Positions 34,748 to 44,916 of a stretch of 64,000 nt of DNA are shown piece by piece. The translations under genes and the position numbers were made by a program. Numbering within the stretch: position 1 is the first letter of the stretch; every line of letters starts with the position of its first letter. The notes under the pieces were generated by a model. That model ran no database searches. It saw only the letters and a program-made list of their open reading frames with translations, and was not told where the DNA came from. The DNA comes from UBA7672 sp963738625 (GTDB taxonomy: Bacteria > Pseudomonadota > Alphaproteobacteria > Caulobacterales > Hyphomonadaceae), in the NCBI GenBank assembly GCA_963738625.1, contig CAVTXH010000003.1, forward strand, positions 372,001-436,000, given 5' to 3'.

Positions 34748-37700
34748 AGCCGAACAGTAGGGGCGGCGACAGGCGTGGCGTCCTGCCAGGCGGCCGCCTG
34801 CGACAAGCAGGTGTCTTTTCAGAAAGTCTCCGTGAGACCATTGGCTTTGCGGACGCAATGCCGTCGCCGTGGCGCGATCCTACGCCGCTTCGCGATACAC
34901 TCCTTAGCGGCGAACGTCTTGAAGAGCATGCTCGCAATCTGGCCTACGCACATAGCGTCGCCGGCCGTCCGGCGCGTCGCTACGCGCTGGCGCGCCGGGT
35001 TGCGGACAATGCGCGGGCGCTGCATGAGGCCTATCGAAGCCTAGCCGCGGCAGCCACCGCTCGCGAGACGATTTCTCCGGCGGGGGAATGGCTCATCGAC
35101 AATTATCACATCATCGAGCGGCAGATCCGTGACATCCACAGGGACTTGCCGCCGGGATATTACCGGCGTCTTCCGAAGCTCGCGACGGGACCATTGCGGG
35201 GCTATCCGCGCATTCTGGGAGCGATGTGGCAATATGTGGCGCATACCGATAGCCACTTCAGCACGGACGTGCTGTGCCGGTATTTCCGTGCATACCAGCA
35301 GGTGCAGCCGCTCACTATCGGCGAACTTTGGGCCGCTCCGATCACGCTGCGCATGCTCCTGGTAGAGAATATCCGGCGGTTTGCTGAAGCAATCCTCCTT
35401 GCACGTGAAGCCCGCAGGAAGGCGGATTCGATCGCCGATCGGATCCTTGCGGCCGGCCCTCAAGCCCTTCGCCAGATTCCCGGGATGCTCTCGAATTTGA
35501 AGAACGATGACCTCGTCAATCCGTTCATCGTTCAGCTTGCCCAGAGACTTCGGGATCAGGACCAGGCCGTTGCGCCAGCCCTGGACTGGCTTGATCAACG
35601 CCTTGGCTCTGAGGACACAACCGTCGATGAGGTTGTACAGGCTGAGCAGCAACGCGAGATCAATGCGACCATTACAGTTCGCAACATCATTACAAGCATG
35701 CGACTGGCTAACGATGTCGACTGGCGCGACCTGTTCGAGCGTATGAGTCTGGTGCACGAGGTGCTAGTCGCCACGAACAGCTATTTCCAGGCCGATTTTG
35801 CCACGCGTGATCAGTATCGTGGCGCCGTGGAGCAGATAGCCCGGGGAGCAAAGCGTTCGGAGCTTGAGATTGCCCGCGGCGCGACCGCAGCAACAGACAA
35901 GGCTTCCGCAAACAACCGGCTGTCCGACCCAGGTTATTTCCTGATTTCCGGCGGCAGGCCTGCGTTCGAGCGAGCCATCGGCTATCGCGCGCCTATCGAG
36001 ACATGGGCGGGTCGAATTGCCCGGTCGCTCGGCATAGGGGGCTATATAATCGCCGGATCGATTGTCAGCGCCGGGCTCCTCGCCATTCCCTTGTGGCTGC
36101 TTGCACAAGTCGGTGTAGATTGGCGTTGGCTTGCCGGCCTCGGGACTCTCGGCGCGGTTCCTGCCATCGATGCGGCCGTCTCACTCGTCAACTACCTGCT
36201 GACCCGCGGGCTTCGAGCGACGCTATTGCCCAGTGTCGAGCTGGCTGACGGCGTTCCCGTTGAACTACGCACAATCGTGGTCGTGCCTACCCTGCTTACA
36301 TCGCAAGGAGCCATCGAGGAACAGGTAGAGCGGCTCGAAGTGCACTATCTGTCGAGCCCGAAGGGCGAAATCTACTTCGCCTTGCTCTCTGATTGGACCG
36401 ATGCAGCCTCGGAGCATGCCGAAGGCGACGAGGAGCTCCTTGCGGCCGCAGCGAAAGAAATTTCCGCGCTCAACCGGAAGTACGGAGCTGCAACGGCAGG
36501 CCAGCGCTTCACGCTGTTGCACCGCAGGCGCGTCTGGACCGAAAGCGAAGGCAAATGGATCGGCTGGGAACGCAAGCGCGGCAAGCTCAACGAACTCAAC
36601 GAGCTTCTGCGCGGCAGCAGGACAACGACTTTCGTCTCTCTCGACGGCAAGCCGGTCGATGCTCCGCCCAGCATAAGATATGTCATTACACTCGACGCCG
36701 ATACGCGGCTGACTCTTGACGCAGTGCGTCGCCTGATCGGGAAGATGGCGCACCCGCTCAATCGAGCGCGCCTGGATCCCCAAAAGCAGCGTGTCGTCGA
36801 AGGTTACGCCATACTTCAACCGCGCGTGACGCCGTCCATGCCGGTTGGCCGCGAGGCGACCCCGTTCCTGCGCGTCTTTTCCAGCATGACCGGAATAGAT
36901 CCCTATGCTGCAGCTGCCTCGGACGTCTATCAGGATCTTCTCGGCGAGGGTTCTTATACGGGCAAGGGCATCTATGATGTCGACGCTTTTCGCGCCGCCC
37001 TCGCAAATCGGATTCCACCGTCTTCCCTGCTGAGCCACGATCTTTTTGAAGGCGTGTTTGCGCGGGCGGGCCTGGTTTCCGATGTGGAGTTCGTCGAAGA
37101 ATTCCCGGCCCGCTACGATACGGCGGCGCTTCGACATCACCGCTGGGCTCGCGGCGATTGGCAGCTCTTGCCATGGATATTCGGTCTTGCACGATCAGCA
37201 ATTGGAACGAAGCGGCTTGGCGGCGTTCCCATCATCGGCCGATGGAAAATGCTGGACAACATACGACGTACGGCGTCGGCGCCAGCTGCAGTTGCGGCAT
37301 TGCTCGTGGGACTGGCGCTGCCTTTTCCCGCGCCACTCATCTGGGCCGCCTTTGTACTCGTCACGCTTGCGCTGCCCCCTCTGCTGCCGATGCTCGCCCT
37401 GCTGCCGCAAGGGGGCCGAGAGCCCGTACGGCGCGATCCCCGCGCTATCCTCTACGACATTCGCTTGGCGCTCACGCAGTGGTTTCTCGCCACGAGCCTG
37501 CTTGCGCATCAGGCCTGGCTCATGAGCGATGCCGCTTTACGGACGGTTCTGCGCCTGGCTACTCGCAAGAAACTGCTCGAATGGACGCCGGCCGCCCAAG
37601 CCAGGATCGGCGCCAAACCAACGCTTGCGAACTACTACCGCTATATGATCGGAGCGCCGATCATCGGCGCAGCCGCTGTGATCGGCGCTTGGCTCAATCA

Positions 37701-40700
37701 TCGCGGCATTGATCCGTTGGCGGCTTCCTTCGCTCTGCTGTGGTGGGCGTCACCAGCCGTTGCGGTCTGGGCGAGCAGCACACCCACATCGCATGAAAAG
37801 CGTCGCCTTTCACCAGACCAAGCCGCTGCGCTGAGGCTCGTGGCCCGCAAGACCTGGCGCTATTTTGAGACCTTTGTAACGCCAGCGCACAACATGCTTC
37901 CGCCTGACAATTTTCAGGAGGACCCAGAGCCGGTCGCCGCCCAAAGAACATCACCTACCAATATCGGACTCTACCTTCTCTCGACCGTGGCGGCCCACAA
38001 TCTAGGCTGGGTGGGACTGGCCGAGACGGCGAAGAGGCTGGAAGCGACGCTGGAGACCTTAAACAAGCTCGCGCGTTATCGCGGTCACTTCTACAACTGG
38101 TACGATACCCGCGATCTACGAGCACTGGAGCCCCACTACGTCTCGTCCGTGGACAGCGGCAATTTGGCCGGACACCTGATCGCCGTGGCCGGCGCGTGCC
38201 GCGCGTGGAGCCGGGCGGGCGAAAGCTCGCGTTGCGGCGTATTGGACATGGATGCGATGACCTTGGCGCGTGAGGAGGCGCGCCTCCTCCGCAGCAAGCG
38301 GCGCCTGCCCACGCTGCCATGGCCTCGAGTCGAAGAAGACCTCGCCAAGCTGGAGCAAAGGCTCCAAGGGGCGGCGGGCGACAAGGACGTGTTGGCGGCG
38401 TCTGTCCAGCGGGCAGGAGCTGTTCTGGATGTCGTTGAAGCACATGCGCTTGGCGAGAGCGACAACCCGGCGGCGGATCTGGTCTTCTGGCTTTCGGCGG
38501 TCATCAACAACCTCAAGGAAAGGCTGCTGGATTTCGATCGGATCACACTGCAGCCTCGTATGGCCAGTCTCGCACAAGTCTTCCGCGACATGGCGTTGTC
38601 GATGGACTTCAGCTTCCTCCTCGACCGCGAACGGCTGCTCTTGTCCATAGGCTATCGTGGATCGGACGCGGTGCTTGATCCGAGCTGTTACGATCTTTTG
38701 GCGTCGGAGGCGCGGCTCGCGAGTCTGTTCACCATCGCCAAAGGAGACGCGCCGCACAAGCACTGGTTCAGACTGAATCACTCCGTCACTATGCTTCCCG
38801 GTGGCCCGGCCCTGATTTCATGGTCGGGCTCGATGTTCGAATATCTCATGCCGTCGCTCGTAATGCAGGAGCCGGTCCATAGCCTGCTTGAGCGCACAAA
38901 TCGCGCAATCGTGCAGGGACAAATCGAATACGGCCGTCGCCGGCGTGTCCCCTGGGGGGTTTCGGAGTCCGCTTACAATGCCAGGGACCTCTCATACAAT
39001 TATCAATACTCAAACTTCGGCGTGCCCAGCCTCGGGCTGAAACGCGGCCTTGCCGACGATGTCGTCATAGCGCCCTACGCCACGGCGCTGGCGAGCATGG
39101 TTTGGCCGACGATCGCATTGCGCAATTTCGAAGCGCTGTCGGCAATAGAAGCGCTGGGTCGCTACGGCTACTACGAAGCCGTCGATTTCACACCCGAGCG
39201 TCTCCAGGATGGACAGCGCGCCGCCATTGTTCGCTCGTTCATGGCGCATCATCAGGGCATGACAATCAGCGCCATCGCCAATGTGCTTTGTGATGGAGTG
39301 CTGCGCAGGCATTTCCACAGCGATCCCATGATCCAGTCCGCGGAACTCCTACTGCAAGAGCGGATGCCTCGGGAAATCAACGAACCGCCGGCCCCGACGA
39401 GCGCATATAAGCCTGTAATCGGCAAAAGCGGCGACGACGCGCCTGCCCTTCGCAGCCCCAGCCCATGGGGCGCCACGCCGGCGACGCACCTGATGTCGAA
39501 CGGCCGCTACAGTCTCATGCTTACCGCAGCCGGATCCGGCGCCAGCAGCTGGCGCGGTCTGGCGTTGACGCGCTGGCGCGAAGACGCCACCTGCGACGAT
39601 TGGGGCTCGTACATCTACATCAGGGATACCGCCAGCGGCGTCTGCTGGTCCCCCACCCTGCAGCCCACCTGCCACAAGGACCACGAGCACTCGGTTGTAT
39701 TCGATGAGGGAAAAGCAGGATTCACCTGTAGAGCAAATGGCTTTTTCACGCAGATGGATGTCATCCTTTCCCAGGAGGATGACGCGGAGGTGCGACGCGT
39801 TACGCTGAGCAACACTGGGTCCTCTACCTACGAGCTAGAGATCACGTCCTATGTGGAACTCGCACTTACCGCGCCTGCGGCTGACCGAGCCCATCCAGCC
39901 TTCTCGAAACTCTTCATCGAAACAGAGCATCTGACGCGCACGGGCGCCCTGTTAGCTCGGCGACGGCGCCGCGCTCCCGAAGAACCGGATTTCTGGGCCG
40001 CCCACATAGCTATAGTTGAGGGAAATACTGTGGGCCAGCGGGAGTTCGAAACCGACCGAACAAAGTTCATCGGACGTGGCCGCGATCTGCACGAGCCGAT
40101 CGCAATCCTCAGCGGGACGCCGCTGAGCTGTTCCGCCGGCGCCACACTCGATCCGATATTCGCGGTGCGCCGCCGGGTACGCATTGAGCCCGGCGGGACA
40201 GCTCGGATTCACTTCTGGACCTTCGCCGCCGCCTCGCGCCAGGAAGCGCTTGAGCTGATCGACAAGCACAACGACATTACCGCATTCGACCGGGCCGAAG
40301 TGCTTGCCTGGACTCAGGCGCAGATAGAACTGCACCATATCGGTATCGATCGCAGCGCTGCGGCGCTCTACCAGCGCCTTGCGAGCCATCTGGTCTATGC
40401 AAATCCTGCGATGCGTCCGGCGCGACAACTGATCGCCCGAGGTGCGCGTGAACAGTCTCAGCTGTGGAGCATGGGGCTCTCTGGCGACCTGCCGATCATG
40501 CTGGTGCGCATCGCGGAAGCCTCGGAAATTGGGTTGGTCGAAGAGGCCCTCCAGGCCTTGGAGTACTTTCGAACCAAACGCCTAGCGGTCGATCTCGTAA
40601 TTCTGAACGAGCGCCCGACCTCCTATCAACAGGATCTTCAGAACGCTATCGAGCATGCCGTCCGGACAAGCCAGGCGCGGCCACACATCGGCGCGGACCC

Positions 40701-43386
40701 CGCTCCGGGCCACACCTATGTCCTGCGTAGCGACCTGATTGCGGAAGAGTCGCGAAATCTGCTCGCTTCAGCTGCAAGGGTAGTGCTGCAGGGCGATCGC
40801 GGTCGGCTCGTCGATCAGATGCGCCGGAGACCGGAGGTTGCGCATGCCGGCCGAGGAGCCAGACGCGCTGCCCGGGTGACTACGCTGCATACGCCGGCGC
40901 CGGGCTTTCACCTGGAGTATTTCAATGGCCTCGGCGGCTTTGTCGAGGACGGCAAGGAGTATGCGATTGTTCTCGGGCCAGGCCAGACGACGCCGGCGCC
41001 GTGGGTGAACGTAATTGCAAATGCTGACTTCGGCTTCCTGGTCAGCGAGAGCGGCGCAGGCTTTGCCTGGTCAGGAAACAGCCGGGAGCATCAGCTCACG
41101 CACTGGTCGAATGACCCGGTATGCGATCAAACCGGCCAAGCCTTCTTTATCCGCGATCGGGACACGGGTGAGCTCCTCAGCCCGACCGCGGCGCCGCTTC
41201 GTGACCCAGCGGCCATATACGTGGCGCGCCACGGCAAGGGTTACAGCAGATTTGAACACGAAGGTGGCGGACTCTCGCTCGTTCTTCTCGAGTATGTCCC
41301 CGTTTCCGATCCTCTGCGGATTTCGCGCCTACGCATCGCCAACCGATCTTCGGAACGGCGACGCCTGTCCGTCTACGCCTATGTAGAATGGACGCTGGGA
41401 TCATCGCGCACTATGTCGGCGCCATTTGTCGTGACCAGCCAGGACGCGACGGGTGCGATCCTCGCGGTCAACCGCTGGAACGCAGCGTTCAAGCAGCGCG
41501 TAGCATTCGCCGACCTGGGAGGCCGGCAAGAAAGCTGTACCGGAGACCGCCGAGAGTTCATCGGACGAAACGGTTCGCTCTCGTATCCCGCGGCTCTCGC
41601 AAGCGACGCACCACTATCCGGCCGCCTTGGCGCTGGCCTCGATCCTTGCACCGCCATGAGGACAGACATCGAGATTGCTCCCGGCGAGAGCGTCGAGCTT
41701 GTCTTCCTCGTGGGAGACGCGGAAAGCGCAGAAGAGGCTTCCGAGTTGATAAGGCGCTATCGCAGCACAGATCTTGACGTCGTCCTGGACCAGGTGCGCG
41801 GGTTCTGGGACGGCGTGCTTGGCAGCCTTCAGATCAGGACACCGGACAGATCTTTAGACCTGATGGTCAATGGTTGGCTGCTCTATCAGACGCTCGCATG
41901 CAGGGTCTGGGCACGCGCCGGCTTCTACCAAGCGAGCGGCGCCTACGGTTTCCGCGATCAGCTTCAGGATGTGATGGCCTTGGCGATCGCTCAACCGAGT
42001 CTGACGCGTGAACATCTGCTTCGCTCAGCGGCGCGGCAATTCCCCGAAGGAGACGTCCAGCATTGGTGGCTGCCGCATACCGGCCAGGGAGTCCGCACGC
42101 GCATCACGGACGACCGCGTGTGGCTGCCCGTCGCGGTGGCGCACTACATCGCCATGACCAACGACTGGAGCATTCTCGATGAGGAGGTCCCCTTTCTGGC
42201 GGGACGGCAGCTGGAGCCGGACGAAGCCGAAGCCTTCTTCCGTCCGGAGACGTCATTCGATTGCGCCAGTCTTTATGAACACTGCGCACGCGCGCTGGAT
42301 GTGAGTCTCAGTGTCGGGCGCCATGGCATTCCCCTCATGGGAGGAGGCGACTGGAATGACGGAATGAACCGCGTCGGTCTGCGCGGTCAGGGTGAAAGCG
42401 TATGGCTTGGCTGGTTTCTGCATTCGGCGCTTACTCAGTTTTCGCCCATTGCGGACGCCAGAAGCGATGTGCGAGCAGGACGCTGGAGAGACTTCGCACA
42501 CGGGCTTGGCGCCGCCCTGGAGCGCGAGGCCTGGGATGGAGACTGGTACCGTCGCGGCTGGTTTGACGACGGGACCGCGCTCGGATCGGCGGCGAGCGCG
42601 GAATGCCGCATCGATTCCATCGCCCAATCCTGGGCTGTGCTCTCGAAAGCAGGCAATACGCAGCGGGCGCGCAGGGCGATGGATGCGGTCGAACGCGATC
42701 TTATCCGGTCGCAGGATGCGATGGCTCTGCTGTTCGCTCCGCCTTTCGATCAGACGCCGAAAGATCCAGGCTATATCAAAGGCTACCCGCCAGGCGTGCG
42801 TGAGAATGGCGGCCAGTACACCCACGGCGCGGTCTGGTCCGTCATGGCGCTCGCAGCCCTAGGCGAAGGCGACAAGGCGGCCGCCCTATTCTGGATGCTC
42901 AATCCGATCAATCACGCGCGGACGCGAACCGACGCGCATCGTTACAGGGTTGAGCCCTATGTGATTGCGGCGGACATCTACGCTGCCCCGGCGCTTCTCG
43001 GCCGCGGAGGCTGGACCTGGTACACAGGCTCTGCCGGGCTCATGTATCGGGCGGGTGTTGAGAGCATTCTGGGCCTGCGCATCGAAGGATCGCACTTCCA
43101 CATCGATCCCTGCATCCCCAGGAGCTGGCCGGGATTCGAAATGACGCTTCGGTTGGGATCCTGCATCTACGAGATCCGCGTGAAAAATCCGGCCGGCGTT
43201 TCCCGGGGTGTGGCGCGCGTCATGCTCGATGGAAAAGCGCTTGAGGGTGATGCGCCGGCTATTCCAATTGGCGGCGATGGCCAGCTGCGACGGGTGGAGA
43301 TCACACTTGGTTCCGCCGATCGAGGTGTGTGTGGCGTAGGATCACCTGCATCAGCCGAGGATAAGGACGAGGACTTGCACGCCTAA
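34744..43386 (+). CDS. ndvB: Cyclic beta-1,2-glucan synthase
   Basis: 2880 residues, the expected size. N-terminal initiation region, first membrane helices near 425-490, a GT84 glycosyltransferase domain with YVITLDADTRLTLDAVRRL near 640, further helices near 845-890 and 965-1015, a glycoamylase-like domain near 1340-1530 (WSGSMFEYLMPSLVM, SESAYNARDLSYNYQYSNFGVPSLGLKRGL), two glycosyltransferase-36-type beta domains, and a C-terminal GH94-type phosphorylase domain with GGGDWNDGMNRVG near 2535. The inner-membrane enzyme starts, extends, length-controls and cyclises the glucan from UDP-glucose; the product goes to the periplasm and matters for osmoadaptation and host interaction. ATG overlaps the DUF2188 stop. 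Confidence 0.95.
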   Translation: MKPNSRGGDRRGVLPGGRLRQAGVFSESLRETIGFADAMPSPWRDPTPLRDTLLSGERLEEHARNLAYAHSVAGRPARRYALARRVADNARALHEAYRSLAAAATARETISPAGEWLIDNYHIIERQIRDIHRDLPPGYYRRLPKLATGPLRGYPRILGAMWQYVAHTDSHFSTDVLCRYFRAYQQVQPLTIGELWAAPITLRMLLVENIRRFAEAILLAREARRKADSIADRILAAGPQALRQIPGMLSNLKNDDLVNPFIVQLAQRLRDQDQAVAPALDWLDQRLGSEDTTVDEVVQAEQQREINATITVRNIITSMRLANDVDWRDLFERMSLVHEVLVATNSYFQADFATRDQYRGAVEQIARGAKRSELEIARGATAATDKASANNRLSDPGYFLISGGRPAFERAIGYRAPIETWAGRIARSLGIGGYIIAGSIVSAGLLAIPLWLLAQVGVDWRWLAGLGTLGAVPAIDAAVSLVNYLLTRGLRATLLPSVELADGVPVELRTIVVVPTLLTSQGAIEEQVERLEVHYLSSPKGEIYFALLSDWTDAASEHAEGDEELLAAAAKEISALNRKYGAATAGQRFTLLHRRRVWTESEGKWIGWERKRGKLNELNELLRGSRTTTFVSLDGKPVDAPPSIRYVITLDADTRLTLDAVRRLIGKMAHPLNRARLDPQKQRVVEGYAILQPRVTPSMPVGREATPFLRVFSSMTGIDPYAAAASDVYQDLLGEGSYTGKGIYDVDAFRAALANRIPPSSLLSHDLFEGVFARAGLVSDVEFVEEFPARYDTAALRHHRWARGDWQLLPWIFGLARSAIGTKRLGGVPIIGRWKMLDNIRRTASAPAAVAALLVGLALPFPAPLIWAAFVLVTLALPPLLPMLALLPQGGREPVRRDPRAILYDIRLALTQWFLATSLLAHQAWLMSDAALRTVLRLATRKKLLEWTPAAQARIGAKPTLANYYRYMIGAPIIGAAAVIGAWLNHRGIDPLAASFALLWWASPAVAVWASSTPTSHEKRRLSPDQAAALRLVARKTWRYFETFVTPAHNMLPPDNFQEDPEPVAAQRTSPTNIGLYLLSTVAAHNLGWVGLAETAKRLEATLETLNKLARYRGHFYNWYDTRDLRALEPHYVSSVDSGNLAGHLIAVAGACRAWSRAGESSRCGVLDMDAMTLAREEARLLRSKRRLPTLPWPRVEEDLAKLEQRLQGAAGDKDVLAASVQRAGAVLDVVEAHALGESDNPAADLVFWLSAVINNLKERLLDFDRITLQPRMASLAQVFRDMALSMDFSFLLDRERLLLSIGYRGSDAVLDPSCYDLLASEARLASLFTIAKGDAPHKHWFRLNHSVTMLPGGPALISWSGSMFEYLMPSLVMQEPVHSLLERTNRAIVQGQIEYGRRRRVPWGVSESAYNARDLSYNYQYSNFGVPSLGLKRGLADDVVIAPYATALASMVWPTIALRNFEALSAIEALGRYGYYEAVDFTPERLQDGQRAAIVRSFMAHHQGMTISAIANVLCDGVLRRHFHSDPMIQSAELLLQERMPREINEPPAPTSAYKPVIGKSGDDAPALRSPSPWGATPATHLMSNGRYSLMLTAAGSGASSWRGLALTRWREDATCDDWGSYIYIRDTASGVCWSPTLQPTCHKDHEHSVVFDEGKAGFTCRANGFFTQMDVILSQEDDAEVRRVTLSNTGSSTYELEITSYVELALTAPAADRAHPAFSKLFIETEHLTRTGALLARRRRRAPEEPDFWAAHIAIVEGNTVGQREFETDRTKFIGRGRDLHEPIAILSGTPLSCSAGATLDPIFAVRRRVRIEPGGTARIHFWTFAAASRQEALELIDKHNDITAFDRAEVLAWTQAQIELHHIGIDRSAAALYQRLASHLVYANPAMRPARQLIARGAREQSQLWSMGLSGDLPIMLVRIAEASEIGLVEEALQALEYFRTKRLAVDLVILNERPTSYQQDLQNAIEHAVRTSQARPHIGADPAPGHTYVLRSDLIAEESRNLLASAARVVLQGDRGRLVDQMRRRPEVAHAGRGARRAARVTTLHTPAPGFHLEYFNGLGGFVEDGKEYAIVLGPGQTTPAPWVNVIANADFGFLVSESGAGFAWSGNSREHQLTHWSNDPVCDQTGQAFFIRDRDTGELLSPTAAPLRDPAAIYVARHGKGYSRFEHEGGGLSLVLLEYVPVSDPLRISRLRIANRSSERRRLSVYAYVEWTLGSSRTMSAPFVVTSQDATGAILAVNRWNAAFKQRVAFADLGGRQESCTGDRREFIGRNGSLSYPAALASDAPLSGRLGAGLDPCTAMRTDIEIAPGESVELVFLVGDAESAEEASELIRRYRSTDLDVVLDQVRGFWDGVLGSLQIRTPDRSLDLMVNGWLLYQTLACRVWARAGFYQASGAYGFRDQLQDVMALAIAQPSLTREHLLRSAARQFPEGDVQHWWLPHTGQGVRTRITDDRVWLPVAVAHYIAMTNDWSILDEEVPFLAGRQLEPDEAEAFFRPETSFDCASLYEHCARALDVSLSVGRHGIPLMGGGDWNDGMNRVGLRGQGESVWLGWFLHSALTQFSPIADARSDVRAGRWRDFAHGLGAALEREAWDGDWYRRGWFDDGTALGSAASAECRIDSIAQSWAVLSKAGNTQRARRAMDAVERDLIRSQDAMALLFAPPFDQTPKDPGYIKGYPPGVRENGGQYTHGAVWSVMALAALGEGDKAAALFWMLNPINHARTRTDAHRYRVEPYVIAADIYAAPALLGRGGWTWYTGSAGLMYRAGVESILGLRIEGSHFHIDPCIPRSWPGFEMTLRLGSCIYEIRVKNPAGVSRGVARVMLDGKALEGDAPAIPIGGDGQLRRVEITLGSADRGVCGVGSPASAEDKDEDLHA

Positions 43387-43571
43387 CCACTCCCTCCTCG
43401 AACCATACCTACATGAGCTGGTCCATTTGAAACTTCCGAACCGTTTTCATTGCCCAGCTCCGAGCGCTGACCGCAAGACTTTGATCGATGAATCAGGGCG
43501 CTGGGCCGCCGTCGTCCGAAAGCGCTGTCAAGCGCGCGGTTGTGGACTGCAGAAGGCTTGACGAAAATCCG

Positions 43572-43796
43572 TTGGTACGGGTGTTGGTACATAGCCGGGT
43601 AACCGCACATCAGTCCTTGTTTGTACACTGAATATCTCGTCGTGTGGGTCCTGCCGGGCCCACCAACTCATCGTGCAAGGACGTTCGACACTGTCCGACG
43701 ATGTCCAACAGCCTCCAGATTTCGTGCCGGAATTTTCCGGTGACGATCCACTGACGTCCGGATCGGTCCGCTGGCGTCGATGAACATTGTTGGTAC
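43572..43796 (+). repeat. Three TTGGTAC direct repeats
   Basis: TTGGTAC occurs at 43572-43578, 43584-43590 and 43790-43796, twice followed by GG and each preceded by GT or CG. Such short repeats beside an integrase start can be arm-type binding sites. They flank a tRNA-like 3' end (43648-43665). Confidence 0.4.
43648..43665 (+). other. tRNA 3'-end-like sequence, possible attachment site
   Basis: GTCCTGCCGGGCCCACCA has the form of a tRNA 3' end (T-stem strand, acceptor strand GGGCCCA, CCA). The 5' side of a T-arm and the rest of a tRNA are not present, so it is not a tRNA gene. With integrase-like coding 170 bp downstream it may be an att core left by an integrated element. Confidence 0.35.
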
Positions 43797-43837
43797 GGCC
43801 AGACCGAGATTTCAGCACGCGGAGAAGAAGCGCCGTC

Positions 43838-43906
43838 ATGGCGTCAGACGCCAAGTTGCGGACACTCAAGCCTGGTGATCGCTCAAACACTTGGCCTTTG
43901 GGCTGA
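43838..43906 (+). pseudogene. P4-type tyrosine integrase remnant (N-terminal 22 residues)
   Basis: The frame MASDAKLRTLKPGDRSNTWP resembles the start of DUF4102/P4-family integrases (pattern L-s-D-x-k-l-R-x-l-K-P-x-D-k). It then closes after two more residues, and no integrase catalytic motif follows. Probably a decayed integrase next to its attachment site. The whole intergenic stretch 43387-43986 contains no intact gene that I can support. Confidence 0.45.
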
Positions 43907-43986
43907 TGTCTCGAAATTGGCGGCAAGTCCAATCGGTCAGCGCAACACGCGCCTTGATCGAAGGACGTGGAGTTATATGGCCGGGA

Positions 43987-44580
43987 TCATGCGCGTTTTC
44001 GAATTGCGGCGCGAACCGCCGTTCTGAGGTCAGGTATCACTTCCCTCTCAAACCAGGGATTGCGCTTCATCCAGCCGGTGCTTCGCCAACTTGGATGCGG
44101 CAGAGGAAAATACGCAGGCAGGTAGTCCCGAAAGCTCCTCACGGTCTCGGTAAGGGTCTTGCGGCGATGCGAAGCGAGGTAGCGGCCTTGTGCGTGCATT
44201 CCGACGAGCAGCGTCAATCGCCTCGGCGGCAGAACCGCGAGCAGGCGATCATGCCAAAGAGGAGCGCATTCCGGTCGCGGCGGAAGATCTGCCCCTTTCG
44301 CCGTTCCGGGATAGCAGAACCCCATAGGCATTAGCGCAACGCTTTTGGCATCGTAGAATTTCGCCGGATCGAGGCCCGTCCAGTCGCGAAGCCTGACGCC
44401 GCTGTCGTCCTGCCAGGCGATGCCGCTCGCATGGACACGAGCTCCGGGGGCCTGGCCGATGATGACGAGGCGGGCGCTTGCGCCGAACTGAATGACCGGG
44501 CGGACCCCATGCGGCAGGTGTTCGGCGCAGACACGGCACCGGCGTACTTCCGAACAAAGCGATGCGATGACCGCGCCCAT
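43987..44580 (-). CDS. Uracil-DNA glycosylase family protein
   Basis: 197 residues from the ATG at 44580; in-frame codons extend upstream to 44706 without family resemblance. Family 4/5-like features: CRVCAEHLPHGVRPV, the uracil-pocket motif VIIGQAPGARVHASGIAWQDDSGVRLRDW, MPMGFCYPG, and the late motif PLPHPSWRSTGWMKRNPWFE with the catalytic-loop histidine. It removes uracil (or related lesions) from DNA. Only two of the iron-sulfur cysteines of family 4 are obvious, so it belongs to the related clade often annotated simply as this family. Confidence 0.85.
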   Translation of the reverse strand: MGAVIASLCSEVRRCRVCAEHLPHGVRPVIQFGASARLVIIGQAPGARVHASGIAWQDDSGVRLRDWTGLDPAKFYDAKSVALMPMGFCYPGTAKGADLPPRPECAPLWHDRLLAVLPPRRLTLLVGMHAQGRYLASHRRKTLTETVRSFRDYLPAYFPLPHPSWRSTGWMKRNPWFEREVIPDLRTAVRAAIRKRA

Positions 44581-44916
44581 GCGAACCCTTCGGCAAGCAG
44601 CAGGCCATTCATCCGACAGGAGACGCCCGCGGTCCTGCCCCAGATTTGGAGACTTACAGACGCTAGAGCGCGTCATCGAGCGGACGTCAAGGATGGGCCA
44701 TCCCACGCTGGATCGACATGTTTCAAGACGGGGCGGGGCCGCCCCGAACCCGCCAGCCAGCGCTCATGCTCCAATGCAGACGCTTTTCGCGTTAGCGACA
44801 CGCCCGCAAGCAAGACATCTTGCCGGATGCAGGTCGACCGATCCGCGGCAAGTCGCTGGGATCGGGGCTCGAACATATGTTAGAGTGAGTATGTTCAGGC
44901 GGCGGGGAGCGGCGGC

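Noticed and set aside
43620..43670. Complete tRNA gene
   Set aside because: Only the last 18 bases look like a tRNA 3' end; no D-arm, anticodon arm or complete T-arm can be formed upstream.
43528..43932. 134-codon minus-strand frame after ndvB
   Set aside because: No family resemblance, and it runs antisense over the integrase remnant and the tRNA-like end; high-GC DNA gives many such frames.
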